35,472 nucleotides of DNA from CAZCWM01 sp964622625 (lineage in GTDB: Bacteria > Planctomycetota > Phycisphaerae > Phycisphaerales > Phycisphaeraceae), in assembly GCA_964622625.1 (NCBI GenBank), contig CAZUUQ010000022.1, positions 1-35,472 on the forward strand. The letters are read 5' to 3'. Positions 7,964 through 15,404 of this stretch are shown here, one piece after another; within the stretch, counting starts at the first letter, position 1, and each line of letters starts with the position of its first letter. Below the pieces are notes generated by a model. It was not told the origin of the DNA, ran no database searches, and was given only the letters and a program-made list of their open reading frames with translations. The position numbers and the translations under genes are program-made.

Positions 7964-8691
7964 GCGGCACCTCCAGCCGCCGGTTTGCCGGCCGGCATGA
8001 CGGCTCGTTCGCGGCGTGTCTCCAGGCGTTGTTCAAGATGCCGGCGGGTCATGCGGTTGACGCGATACGCGCTGACGATCAGGCCGATGTTCAGCAGGGT
8101 CACGGGCACGAACCAGAGCATGAGCGTGCGCTGCATGGCCGGGGCGAGCGTGACCGACGCGGGATGGATGTCGGGCATGAGACGGGCGGACAGGTAGACC
8201 AGCGGCACGTCGAGGAAGGCGATGACGGCATAGACGGCGCAGATCACGGCCCGGCGCTGCGGCGACTCCACCGAACCGCGGATGACGAAGTAGACCACAT
8301 AGAGCAGCAGGAGCACGAGGCTGAAAGTCAGGCGCGGGCTCCAGGTCCACCACTGCCCCCAGGCGCTGCGGCCCCAGATCATGCCGGTGATCAGCACCAC
8401 GGCGCACATCTGCACGGCGACGCGCGAGGCGGCGGCGGCCAGGTCGTCCCATAGCCAGCGGCGCTGCGCCAGGTAGCCGATGCTGGCAATGAAGCTGACC
8501 AGGCAGGCCAGGAATGTATTGATGGCCACGGGCAGGTGCAGATAGAAGATTTTCTGGATCGAGCCCATGGTGGCCTCGCGCGGCGTGTGGTAAGCGGCGA
8601 TCCACAGCGCCAGGCCGGTGAGCGCCAGCGTGAGGAGCCAGTAGGCCGCGACGAGGTAACGCGTGTGGCGGAGCGTGGTGTCAGGAAACAT
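7960..8691 (-). CDS. ccmC: Cytochrome c maturation heme-handling protein CcmC
   Basis: A 243-aa, six-TM protein that presents heme to CcmE in the periplasm. The tryptophan-rich motif WGRSAWGQWWTWSPRL (about 106-121) and the two heme-ligand histidines, H52 in FYLHLP and H176 in DIHP, are visible. One difference from the common motif is that the usual Asp of WWxWDxRL is Ser here (position 118). The true start is MFPDTT at 8691; the frame is open further upstream only through the antisense-like high-GC effect. It starts eight bases after the ccmB stop and overlaps ccmD by four bases. System I is the first step of c-type cytochrome maturation and matches the neighbouring multiheme genes. Confidence 0.95.
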   Translation of the reverse strand: MFPDTTLRHTRYLVAAYWLLTLALTGLALWIAAYHTPREATMGSIQKIFYLHLPVAINTFLACLVSFIASIGYLAQRRWLWDDLAAAASRVAVQMCAVVLITGMIWGRSAWGQWWTWSPRLTFSLVLLLLYVVYFVIRGSVESPQRRAVICAVYAVIAFLDVPLVYLSARLMPDIHPASVTLAPAMQRTLMLWFVPVTLLNIGLIVSAYRVNRMTRRHLEQRLETRRERAVMPAGKPAAGGAA

Positions 8692-8699
8692 GGCGGCTC

Positions 8700-9383
8700 C
8701 TACGGTTCGAGAACCTGTTCGAAGATCAGCCAACTGGTGACGACGAATATCACGTCGAAGGCCGCCAGAATCCCCAGCGCGCCGGCGTCGAGGGTCTGTC
8801 CGTCGCGGAAGACGCGCAGGAGCATCTGCGTGGAGGTGATGACCAGCGGCAGCGCGATGGGCAAGACGGTGATGGCCAGCAGCCCGCTTTGCAGGCGGGT
8901 GGAGGCCACGAGGGCGGCGAAGAGCGTTCCCACAGCCGCGAAGCCGACCATGCTCAAACCGATGACGGCGGCAAAGGTCAGCGGGGCGGCGGAAAGATCG
9001 AAGTTGAAGAACAGGATGCCGGCCGGGGTGACCACCGCCGCGACGGCGAGCATCAGCACGACGTTGCCCACGAGCTTGGCCAGGTAGATCAGGCCGCGGT
9101 CCAGGGGCGCCAGCAGCAGTCCGGCCAGCGCGCCGCCCTCGCGGTCGAGGGCCATGGTCTTCTCGAAGCAGAGCACGCCGCTGAACAGGTAGGCCACCCA
9201 CAGCACGGACGTGGCGGCGAAGGCCTGCGCTGCGTGGGTCGCGTTGGCGCCCAGGCCCAGTCCGAGCACCACGACCACCAGCAGTCCGACGATGACCACG
9301 AGCGACAGCGTCTGGCGGCTGCGCGCTTCAATGCGCAGATCCTTGGCCACAAGCAGGGCGAACTGGCGGAGAGCCAATGTCAT
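8700..9383 (-). CDS. ccmB: Heme exporter permease CcmB
   Basis: A 227-aa, six-TM protein with the conserved CcmB N-terminus (LLVAKDLRIEARSRQTLS) and the segment FEKTMALDREGGALAGLLLAP, which is diagnostic for this family. It pairs with the CcmA ATPase to release heme-loaded CcmE from CcmC. Its ATG overlaps the ccmA stop codon as ATGA (9383-9380). It is of normal length, with no lesion. Confidence 0.95.
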   Translation of the reverse strand: MTLALRQFALLVAKDLRIEARSRQTLSLVVIVGLLVVVVLGLGLGANATHAAQAFAATSVLWVAYLFSGVLCFEKTMALDREGGALAGLLLAPLDRGLIYLAKLVGNVVLMLAVAAVVTPAGILFFNFDLSAAPLTFAAVIGLSMVGFAAVGTLFAALVASTRLQSGLLAITVLPIALPLVITSTQMLLRVFRDGQTLDAGALGILAAFDVIFVVTSWLIFEQVLEP

Positions 9384-10135
9384 GCGGCCTGCACCTCCCG
9401 GATGAGTTGCTCGACGGTCAGACGGTGGGACGGTGCACTGAGGGCGAGTGTGCCGCCGGTAAGCACGATGACGCGCTGGGCCAGGCGCAGGCTCTGGGCC
9501 AGGTCGTGGTTGACCATGACGATGGCGGCTCCGTCATCGCGCAGCTCGGCGAAGAGTTTTTCAATGAGGCTGATGGAGCGGACATCGAGGCCGGAGAAGG
9601 GTTCGTCGGCCAGCAGGAGTCTGGGGCGGTGCAGAAGGCTGCGGGCGATGGCCAGTCGCTGGGTCATGCCGGAGCTGAAGGTTTTGACCGGATCATCGGC
9701 ACGGTGGGCCAGGTCGAGTCGTTCGAGCAGTTCGGCCGCGCGGGCTCGCGCGTCGGGCATCCCATAGAGGCCGGCGAAAAAGTGCAGGTTTTCCGCGGCC
9801 GAGAGGTCGTGGTAGAGCATCGGCTGGTGGGCGACGACCCCGATGCGGGCGCGGATGGCGGCCTGGTCGCGTGCGGCCGGTCGGCCGAAGAGGGTCAGCT
9901 CGCCGGCCGACGGACGGGTGAGCGTCGACAACAGTCGCAACAGCGTACTCTTGCCCGCGCCGTTGGGACCGACGACGGCGACGAACTCACCTTCCTGGAT
10001 ATCCATATCGATGTCGCGCAGGACGATGCGCTGGTCGATGGTCTTGCCCAGGCCGCGGGCGTTGATGACAGCGCCAGCGGCAGCGGCGGCGCTGTCGGCA
10101 GTGAACGGATCGGCATGCGGGGTTGCCAGGCTCAT
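9380..10135 (-). CDS. ccmA: Heme exporter ATPase CcmA
   Basis: A 251-aa ABC ATPase with Walker A GPNGAGKST, signature FSSGMTQRLAIARSLLH, Walker B LLLADEPFSGLD and the switch His in MVNHDL. The order CcmA-B-C-D downstream identifies it among ABC proteins. The first 25 residues, before the ABC fold (VINARGLGKTI), are Ala-rich and poorly conserved, and no clear SD precedes 10135, so a slightly later start is possible. It follows the PAGHP lipoprotein gene after 15 bp. Confidence 0.93.
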   Translation of the reverse strand: MSLATPHADPFTADSAAAAAGAVINARGLGKTIDQRIVLRDIDMDIQEGEFVAVVGPNGAGKSTLLRLLSTLTRPSAGELTLFGRPAARDQAAIRARIGVVAHQPMLYHDLSAAENLHFFAGLYGMPDARARAAELLERLDLAHRADDPVKTFSSGMTQRLAIARSLLHRPRLLLADEPFSGLDVRSISLIEKLFAELRDDGAAIVMVNHDLAQSLRLAQRVIVLTGGTLALSAPSHRLTVEQLIREVQAA

Positions 10136-10150
10136 GGCGGTCGCTCTGGT

Positions 10151-11557
10151 TCAGGCGCGGTCGCGTCGCGGCTTGAGGAAGATCGCGGTCAATCCGAGCA
10201 CGAGAATCACGGCCGCCCCGATGCCGGCGATCATCCGCGGCATGTCGGCGGCGCCGGTCACCATGCCCGCCGCGCGCGGCGCGGCCGGGGCGTCCGGATC
10301 GGCCGGTTCCGCGGGCGTCACGGCCTTGAGCAGGTCGTCGGTCAGGCCGGTGATGGAGAAGCTCACCGCCTCGCCGGCTTTCATGGGCGCGGCCCGGTAG
10401 GCGCGGGTGGCGGCTTCGACCATGGGGCTGGCGCCGATCGCCGCCAGACCGGTGGTCCGCACCGTGGTGCCGTCGTCGGGGATGAACAGCATGGTGTGCT
10501 GCACGTCGGTTGGCGCCTTGATGGTGACGTCCACGGCCGCGTCGGCGATAGGGACGAAATACTCGAACTGGAACTGGGTGACGCCGGGCAGCAGGGGCAT
10601 CGAGTCGGCGAGCATGCCGTCAACCGGCACAGCGCAGCAGTCGTGTTCTCCGTTGGCGGCCCGGGCTTTGATCGCCCCGGGGGGCAGGGGCAGCAGCAGC
10701 GTCCTGCGGTGCCCCTTGTCGTCGGCCGGGCCGATCCAGGAGCGGTCTGCGGGATTTTCGATCGAGAGCATTTCCGCCACGTGCAGACCTTCGACGGTCG
10801 GCTGCACCATGATGTGCCGCATCAGGATGCGCCAGTCGGGCTGCTGCTCTGTGGTCTCATAGACGTACATTTCGATTTCCTGTCCGGGGTGCTGGCGGTC
10901 CATGACTTCGCCGGCCGCCTGGTATTCGACGCCGGCGTGGTGGATGGTCACCAGCGGCTGAAACGGCATGCCCAGAGGAAGATCGGCGAAGGTGGTCGCG
11001 CCCTGGTCGTCGAGCGTGCCGGTGAACTGCGCCATGACCTGGCCGCGGTGGTACAGCGCGATGGTCACGGGCGCATCGGCGATCGCCGGTCCGTCGGCCG
11101 TGCCCTGCACCGCCCGGACGATCAGGGCGCCGGTGCCCGCGGCCGTCGGCGGCATCCGGGTGAGGGCGCCGCCCTGCGCGGGGATCTCAGGATGGCCGGC
11201 CGGCAAACCGGGATCGGTCTGCGTCGGCGGCAGCGGCGGATGCCCCGCGGGGAGGTCCGTCGGCGTCTGGCCGATCGGCGGATGGCCGGGTGGCAATTCC
11301 GCGGAAGACTCCGAAGTCGCGGGAGCCATGCCCGCAATGGGCGGATGGCCGGCCGGGAGCCCGCGCCGCTCCGGCTCCTCGGCCGGCGGCGATGTCTGCT
11401 CGACGGTGAAGACCGCCTCCACCGGCAAGGGGTGGATGACCTGCGTGTGCGACGGCTGAACACTGGCGCGAACACTGGCGATGGAAGCCGCGTGGCTGCA
11501 GGCCAACACCGACATCGCCAAGGCGGCCATGATGAAGACTGTGACGAGCTTGTGCAT
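10151..11557 (-). CDS. PAGHP-repeat lipoprotein with C-terminal TM, inserted in the ccm operon
   Basis: A 468-aa protein not assigned to a named family. Its signal peptide ends in a lipobox-like VLAC (Cys20). Residues 67-125 hold four copies of an octamer, LPAGHPPI, LPPGHPPI, LPAGHPPL and LPAGHPEI, in a Pro-rich region. A carboxypeptidase-regulatory-like beta-sandwich follows (ALIVRAVQGT to FADLPLG, about 140-190), then a longer beta-rich domain with a CC pair (HDCCAVP), and a C-terminal TM (about 442-462) with a basic tail. It is preceded by ccmF (23 bp) and followed by ccmA (15 bp) on the same strand, so it is surely co-transcribed with heme-delivery genes. His-Pro repeats could bind heme, copper or a partner; this is inference. 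Notably, the CcmE tail in the same operon also contains LPPGH. Confidence 0.8.
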   Translation of the reverse strand: MHKLVTVFIMAALAMSVLACSHAASIASVRASVQPSHTQVIHPLPVEAVFTVEQTSPPAEEPERRGLPAGHPPIAGMAPATSESSAELPPGHPPIGQTPTDLPAGHPPLPPTQTDPGLPAGHPEIPAQGGALTRMPPTAAGTGALIVRAVQGTADGPAIADAPVTIALYHRGQVMAQFTGTLDDQGATTFADLPLGMPFQPLVTIHHAGVEYQAAGEVMDRQHPGQEIEMYVYETTEQQPDWRILMRHIMVQPTVEGLHVAEMLSIENPADRSWIGPADDKGHRRTLLLPLPPGAIKARAANGEHDCCAVPVDGMLADSMPLLPGVTQFQFEYFVPIADAAVDVTIKAPTDVQHTMLFIPDDGTTVRTTGLAAIGASPMVEAATRAYRAAPMKAGEAVSFSITGLTDDLLKAVTPAEPADPDAPAAPRAAGMVTGAADMPRMIAGIGAAVILVLGLTAIFLKPRRDRA

Positions 11558-11580
11558 GGATGTCGCTCCGTATTCTGGCG

Positions 11581-13608
11581 TTAGCGGGTGTTGGCCGAAG
11601 CCAGCGGCATGGTTTTGCGGGCTGTGGTGTGGGCGGCGGCAGGGGCGGGGGCCGGGTGCGGCAGCAGTCGCGGCAGCAGGCACAGCAGCGCGCCGCCGCC
11701 GGTGATCCAGGCGCCGATCCAGATCCAGCCGACCAGCGGGTTCATGTGGGCCTTGATGGCGGTGATCTGTCCGCCGGCTTCCCATCCCGCGAGGATCAGG
11801 TAGAGGTCACGGTCCCAGGACGAGCGGATGGCGACGTCGTTGATCGACTGCTCGGGGCGCTGGTAGAAGCGGCGCTCGGGCAGCATCTGCGTGGTTCGGC
11901 CGCGCGGATCTGTGACGGTGAGCACGGCCTTGACGGTGGCGTAGTTGACGCGTTCGACTTCGCGCAGGCCGTCGAAGCGCAGTGTGTTGCCGGCGAAGGT
12001 GACCGACTGGCCGGGGCGCATCTGGAATGACTCTTCACGGCTGTAGAGGCTGGAGCCGGCGATGCCCAGCACCATGACCATCATGCCCACGTGGACGATC
12101 TGCCCGCCGTAGCGACGGTGGTTGGCGTCCATGAGGCGGACAAAGGCGGTGAGCAGCCATTCACCGGACATGTGTTGGCGCTGGCGGGCGCAGCGCATCA
12201 GGTCGTCAGCGATGCACCCGGCCGCGAGGGCGGCGATGAAGCCGCAGACCAGGGCCCAGGGATTGAGCACGTTGAGGGCCAGCAGTCCCAGCAGCACGGC
12301 CGTGCCCAGCAGCAGCGGGATGAGCAGACGGCGCAGGAATGCTCTTGGCGTGGGCGCGGTGCTGGTCAGCACCGGCCCGAAGGCCATGAGGGCCACAAGG
12401 GCCACGCCCATGGGCACGACGACGCTGTTGTAGAAGGGCTGGCCGACGCTGACCGGCCGGCTCAGCAGCACGGAGCTGATGACGGGGTAGACCGTGCCCA
12501 GGAGCGTGGCGACGGTCATGAGCACGAGCAGGATGTTGGCCAGGAGAAACGCGCCTTCGCGGGTCAGGAGGCTTTCGACACGGGCGTGCGAGGTGAGTTT
12601 GCGGTGGTTGGCGAGGATGAGTGCGGCACTGGCGGCGACAATCACGGCCATGAAGACCAGGAAAAATGTGCCGACCGAGGATTTGGGGAAGCTGTGGACG
12701 GAGACGGCCTCGAGGATGCCGCTGCGCGTGAGGTAGGTGCCGAGGATGCAGAGGATGAAAGTCACGGCGATGAGCCAGGCGTTCCATCGCTTGAACATGT
12801 GGCGGGCGTGCTGGGGCATGATGGTGTGCAGCAGGGCTGTTCCCGTCAGCCAGGGCAGCAGCGAGGCATTTTCGACCGGGTCCCACGCCCAGTAACCGCC
12901 CCAACCGAGTTCGACGTAGGCCCACTGCGCGCCAAGCAGGATGCCGACGCTCAGGGCCAGCCAGGAGAACAGCGACCAGAGGCGCAGCGACTTGAGCCAG
13001 TCGTTGCCGGGCGACCGGCTGACGAGTGCGCCGACGAGGAAGGCGAAGGGGATGGTGTAGCCGGCATAGCCCAGGAACAGGGCCGGCGGATGGGCGAGCA
13101 TACCGGGGTCCTGGAGCATGGGGTTGAGTCCCATGCCGTCGGCCGGGGGAACGGCCAGGGGCGTGAAGGGGTTGGCGGCAAACAGCAGCAGCGCGGCGAA
13201 GAAGCCGCTGACGAGAGCGAGTGTGGCGATGACGCCGGCCGACTCGCGGATCGAACCCTCGCGGCGAAGCACCACCGCCACCAGGGACATGACACCGAGC
13301 ATCCAGGCCCACAGCAGCAGGCTGCCTTCCTGGCCGGCCCAGAAGGCGGCGAGCTTGTAGCCGATCGGCAGGGCCTGTTCGGTGTAGCGGGTGACGTAGG
13401 CATTGGAGAAATCGCCGCCCGCCAGGGCGCCGAAGAGAATCAGCGACGCCAGCGTCATCAGGGCGGCGAAGAGACCGATGCAGAACTTCGCCAGACCCAG
13501 CAGGTAGCGCGACTCGAACCGTGCCGCGGCGACTGCCAGCAGCATCGACAGCGCCATCAACAGCACCGCCAGGCTCAGGCTCATGCTTCCCATGTCGTGA
13601 CTGGTCAT
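11581..13608 (-). CDS. ccmF: Cytochrome c heme lyase subunit CcmF
   Basis: A 675-aa polytopic membrane protein, normal CcmF length, that transfers heme from CcmE to apocytochrome. Clear signatures are FWAGQEGSLLLWAW (about 89-102), the segment LNPMLQDPGMLAHPPALFLG and the WWD motif WGGYWAWDPVENASLLPW (about 236-253). The start codon overlaps the ccmE stop as ATGA (13608-13605). No ccmH, ccmI or ccmG is found in the window, so CcmF may act without CcmH, as proposed for organisms with Cys-type CcmE. The C-terminal part (about 530-640) holds the periplasmic domain between the last TMs. Confidence 0.96.
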   Translation of the reverse strand: MTSHDMGSMSLSLAVLLMALSMLLAVAAARFESRYLLGLAKFCIGLFAALMTLASLILFGALAGGDFSNAYVTRYTEQALPIGYKLAAFWAGQEGSLLLWAWMLGVMSLVAVVLRREGSIRESAGVIATLALVSGFFAALLLFAANPFTPLAVPPADGMGLNPMLQDPGMLAHPPALFLGYAGYTIPFAFLVGALVSRSPGNDWLKSLRLWSLFSWLALSVGILLGAQWAYVELGWGGYWAWDPVENASLLPWLTGTALLHTIMPQHARHMFKRWNAWLIAVTFILCILGTYLTRSGILEAVSVHSFPKSSVGTFFLVFMAVIVAASAALILANHRKLTSHARVESLLTREGAFLLANILLVLMTVATLLGTVYPVISSVLLSRPVSVGQPFYNSVVVPMGVALVALMAFGPVLTSTAPTPRAFLRRLLIPLLLGTAVLLGLLALNVLNPWALVCGFIAALAAGCIADDLMRCARQRQHMSGEWLLTAFVRLMDANHRRYGGQIVHVGMMVMVLGIAGSSLYSREESFQMRPGQSVTFAGNTLRFDGLREVERVNYATVKAVLTVTDPRGRTTQMLPERRFYQRPEQSINDVAIRSSWDRDLYLILAGWEAGGQITAIKAHMNPLVGWIWIGAWITGGGALLCLLPRLLPHPAPAPAAAHTTARKTMPLASANTR

Positions 13609-14078
13609 GACAGAGGCTCCGCTGGGTAATCCTGTTCAGGCTGGCCGACGTGAACCGCGTGATCGGCATGGCCAGGAGGCAGAGCGTGCGCGTCCTCGGC
13701 GTCATACTTGCTGGCACACTTGGTCAGGAGCGTGTCGGCCTGAAAGACGCCGTCGCCGTCCAGCCTGCCCTCGACGAAGACCTCGTGGCCGGGCTTGAAC
13801 ATGTCGGGCACGATGCCCGTGTAGGCCACGGGCATGCGTCCGTCCTGTCCCAGGAGCATGAAGCGCACCTGCATCTGGCCGCGGTGGATGGCCAGGCCCT
13901 CGGGCGAAACCGAGCCGTTGATGCGCACGCGGATGTCGTGGTAGTGGGCGTCGAGCAGGAACTGATCGACATCGACGCAGTAGACGTGTCCGCTGCGGAC
14001 GCCGGCATAGGCCAGGTACGTCACGGCCAGGGCCAGCAGCAGGCCGCCGACGATGACTTTGGTGCGTTGGGGGGACAT
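13605..14078 (-). CDS. ccmE: Heme chaperone CcmE, Cys-x3-Tyr variant
   Basis: A 157-aa membrane-anchored heme chaperone. It has an N-terminal TM (about 8-25), an OB-fold with VRINGSVSPEGLAI, a segment VAYTGIVPDMFKPGHEVFVEG typical of CcmE, and a His-rich tail. At the heme-binding position it has KCASKY (C121 to Y125) where E. coli-type CcmE has His-x3-Tyr. The Cys form is known from archaea and some bacteria such as Desulfovibrio, in a variant System I that lacks CcmH. I choose MSPQRT (14078) because GGAG lies seven bases upstream and a promoter-like element at 14118-14133 would place the transcript start near 14107, downstream of the alternative start at 14117. It is the first gene of the ccm operon. 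Confidence 0.94.
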   Translation of the reverse strand: MSPQRTKVIVGGLLLALAVTYLAYAGVRSGHVYCVDVDQFLLDAHYHDIRVRINGSVSPEGLAIHRGQMQVRFMLLGQDGRMPVAYTGIVPDMFKPGHEVFVEGRLDGDGVFQADTLLTKCASKYDAEDAHALPPGHADHAVHVGQPEQDYPAEPLS

Positions 14079-14117
14079 TGGCGCACTCCGGGTGGCGGGA
14101 TTCACAGCCTTCATCAC

Positions 14118-14133
14118 TACAAGGTTGGTGCCA
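14118..14133 (-). promoter_or_regulatory. Sigma-54-like -24/-12 element before ccmE
   Basis: On the minus strand the sequence is TGGCACCAACCTTGTA: a perfect -24 box TGGCAC, five bases, then TTGT where the consensus has TTGC. Spacing is exact. Transcription would start near 14107, leaving about 30 bases before the ccmE start at 14078. The T in place of C in the -12 box lowers confidence. A sigma-54 activator is encoded at 33657-35087. Confidence 0.5.
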
Positions 14134-14352
14134 GACGTGGTGGTCGCCGGCCAGGGGCCGCGTGGCCGGGAAACGGGGTTTTCCGGCCCGTACCGCGGGG
14201 GCCGCGGCCGCGGCGAAGGCGACGGCTCTCATGGTTGAGAAGACCGGCCTGCCGGGCGTCTTTCCGGCGGGACAGCATGAGGCGGCGCGGGCGTGGCGGT
14301 CGGTGTGCGGGGTTTCGCAGAATCGGGAGGCCGGTCGCAAGAGCGTTCCGGA

Positions 14353-14422
14353 AAGTGGGATAGGCGATCTTCGGACAAAGCCGCAGGCCGTCACGGCGGC
14401 CGTGAAACAGCCCCGACGCGGC
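14353..14422 (+). ncRNA. Possible GEMM-like (c-di-GMP-I) riboswitch
   Basis: The first hairpin is GGC (14363-14365), GA, UC-UUCG-GA, CAAA, GCC (14380-14382). The second is GGC (14386-14388), then CACGG (14392-14396), loop CGG, CCGUG (14400-14404), then AAACA and GCC (14410-14412). The run ACAAAGCCGCAGGCC and the later AAACAGCC recall the conserved cores of c-di-GMP-I riboswitches, which control cytochrome genes in Geobacter. Against it, the usual GCAAAGCC is only CAAAGCC, the GNRA-capped hairpin is reduced to a UUCG hairpin, and a promoter-like element lies downstream at 14431. A covariance-model search is needed to decide. Confidence 0.3.
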
Positions 14423-14430
14423 TGCACGGC

Positions 14431-14446
14431 TGGTACGGCCCTTGTT
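14431..14446 (+). promoter_or_regulatory. Sigma-54-like element before the tetraheme gene
   Basis: TGGTACGGCCCTTGTT has the correct -24/-12 spacing, with one change in each box against TGGCAC-N5-TTGC. A transcript would begin near 14457 and give a leader of about 90 bases containing the hairpin at 14478-14497. It is weaker than the elements before ccmE and the CbcL-like gene. Confidence 0.35.
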
Positions 14447-14477
14447 GAATGCTCCGGCAGTGGACAACGGATGGAGG

Positions 14478-14497
14478 CGGGGCGGAGCTGCGCCCCG
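14478..14497 (+). promoter_or_regulatory. Strong leader hairpin of the cytochrome operon
   Basis: CGGGGCG and CGCCCCG form a 7-bp perfect stem around the loop GAGCTG, 50 bases before the start codon at 14547. No U-tract follows, so it may be a leader structure or attenuator rather than a simple terminator. It could be the expression platform of an upstream riboswitch. Confidence 0.4.
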
Positions 14498-14546
14498 TGC
14501 TTCATGGACGCATGAGTATCACGGGCACTTTTCAGGAGACATGACC

Positions 14547-15269
14547 ATGAAACGATTACCCATCATTCTGGCCGCGGCAGGCACGCTGCTGACGGCCCAC
14601 GTGGTGCTGGCCGCAGGCGGCATCACGGGATCGAAGCACGACTTCAGCGCCAAGAGCTGGAGCGACAGTCAGATCTGCAAGCCCTGCCACACGCCGCACA
14701 ACGCGATCGCCCCTGAGCTGACCGGACGGCTCTGGGCGCACACGCTGTCCACAGCGACCTACACGCTGCACGGTTCGTCGGTCACCGGCCTGGGCACCAG
14801 GCTGGATGCGACCAAGGCGGGCGGACAGGAGGACATGGACAGCGCCACGCGGCTGTGCCTCAGTTGCCACGACGGCACGGTGGCCCTGGACAGCTTCCAG
14901 GGCAAGACAGGCGTACCCACGGGCAACACCATCGACGCGGAGTATCCCGGCGGCGGCGGCAACCTGGGCACGGACCTGAGCAACGACCACCCGGTCGGCC
15001 TGGGCGTCGTTTACAAGGAAGAGTACAAGCCCGGCGGACACTTCGCCTACAAGCCGATCGCCGGCGCCAAGGCGGCGGGGGTTCGCTTCGTGACGCAGAG
15101 CACGACACGTACCTACGTCGACCAGGCTGGTCAGACGGTGACGGCCAACAACGAGTCGATCTCGTGCATCAGTTGTCACGACGTGCACAACGGCGCGGGC
15201 TTCACCACAGGGTTGCTGCGGGCGGACAACACCGGCAGCTCGCTGTGCCTGGCCTGCCACGACAAATGA
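14547..15269 (+). CDS. Secreted tetraheme cytochrome c, OmcE-like
   Basis: A 240-aa protein with a cleavable signal peptide (MKRLPIILAAAGTLLTAHVV...AA) and four CxxCH sites: CKPCHTPHN, CLSCHDG, CISCHDVHN and CLACHDK at the extreme C-terminus. The order and surroundings (an N-terminal ITGSKHDFS, CHTPHN, then LCLSCHDGTVALDS, NLGTDLSNDHPVG, and a last heme three residues from the end) match the layout of Geobacter OmcE and related tetraheme proteins that stack into extracellular filaments. AGGAG lies eight bases before the ATG at 14547, so that start is preferred over 14541. First gene of a plus-strand cluster. It may be the terminal, extracellular carrier; filament formation is inference from family resemblance. 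Confidence 0.85.
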   Translation: MKRLPIILAAAGTLLTAHVVLAAGGITGSKHDFSAKSWSDSQICKPCHTPHNAIAPELTGRLWAHTLSTATYTLHGSSVTGLGTRLDATKAGGQEDMDSATRLCLSCHDGTVALDSFQGKTGVPTGNTIDAEYPGGGGNLGTDLSNDHPVGLGVVYKEEYKPGGHFAYKPIAGAKAAGVRFVTQSTTRTYVDQAGQTVTANNESISCISCHDVHNGAGFTTGLLRADNTGSSLCLACHDK

Positions 15270-15282
15270 AGACAAAGCCGCC

Positions 15283-15309
15283 GGCGGGCCGGCCTAAGCC
15301 GTGCCCGCC
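15283..15309 (+). terminator. Long GC hairpin after the tetraheme gene
   Basis: GGCGGGC pairs with GCCCGCC and, inside it, GGC pairs with GCC around the loop CTAA, only 13 bases after the stop codon. There is no T-run. It may terminate part of the transcripts or protect the end of an abundant cytochrome mRNA, so the tetraheme protein would be made in excess over the downstream genes. Confidence 0.5.
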
Positions 15310-15404
15310 GGGGCCCAAACAGATTCAGTGCGTGCCGCCCCGCCTCCCCGTTGCCCACTATAGAAGCCCCCGCATGCACGGTCGAGCCAACACGAGGTCC
15401 AGTC

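Larger units (their letters stand above)
14134..14546. other. Divergent intergenic region between ccmE and the cytochrome operon
   Basis: From the ccmE start (14078) to the tetraheme start (14547) there are 468 bp without a credible gene. Reading frames through it lack start signals and protein-like composition. It holds promoter-like elements on both strands, a possible c-di-GMP riboswitch-like fold (14353-14422) and a strong leader hairpin (14478-14497). The rest (about 14134-14340) shows only GC-rich sequence in which I see no clear element. Confidence 0.6.

Noticed and set aside
9377..11584. A 735-aa open frame on the plus strand opposite ccmA and the PAGHP lipoprotein
   Set aside because: Antisense to ccmA, whose Walker and signature motifs are intact; Gly/His/Arg-rich composition without any recognisable fold.
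15270..15404. TATAGA near 15360 as a sigma-70 -10 box for the first NHL lipoprotein gene
   Set aside because: No acceptable -35 hexamer was found 16-18 bases upstream.
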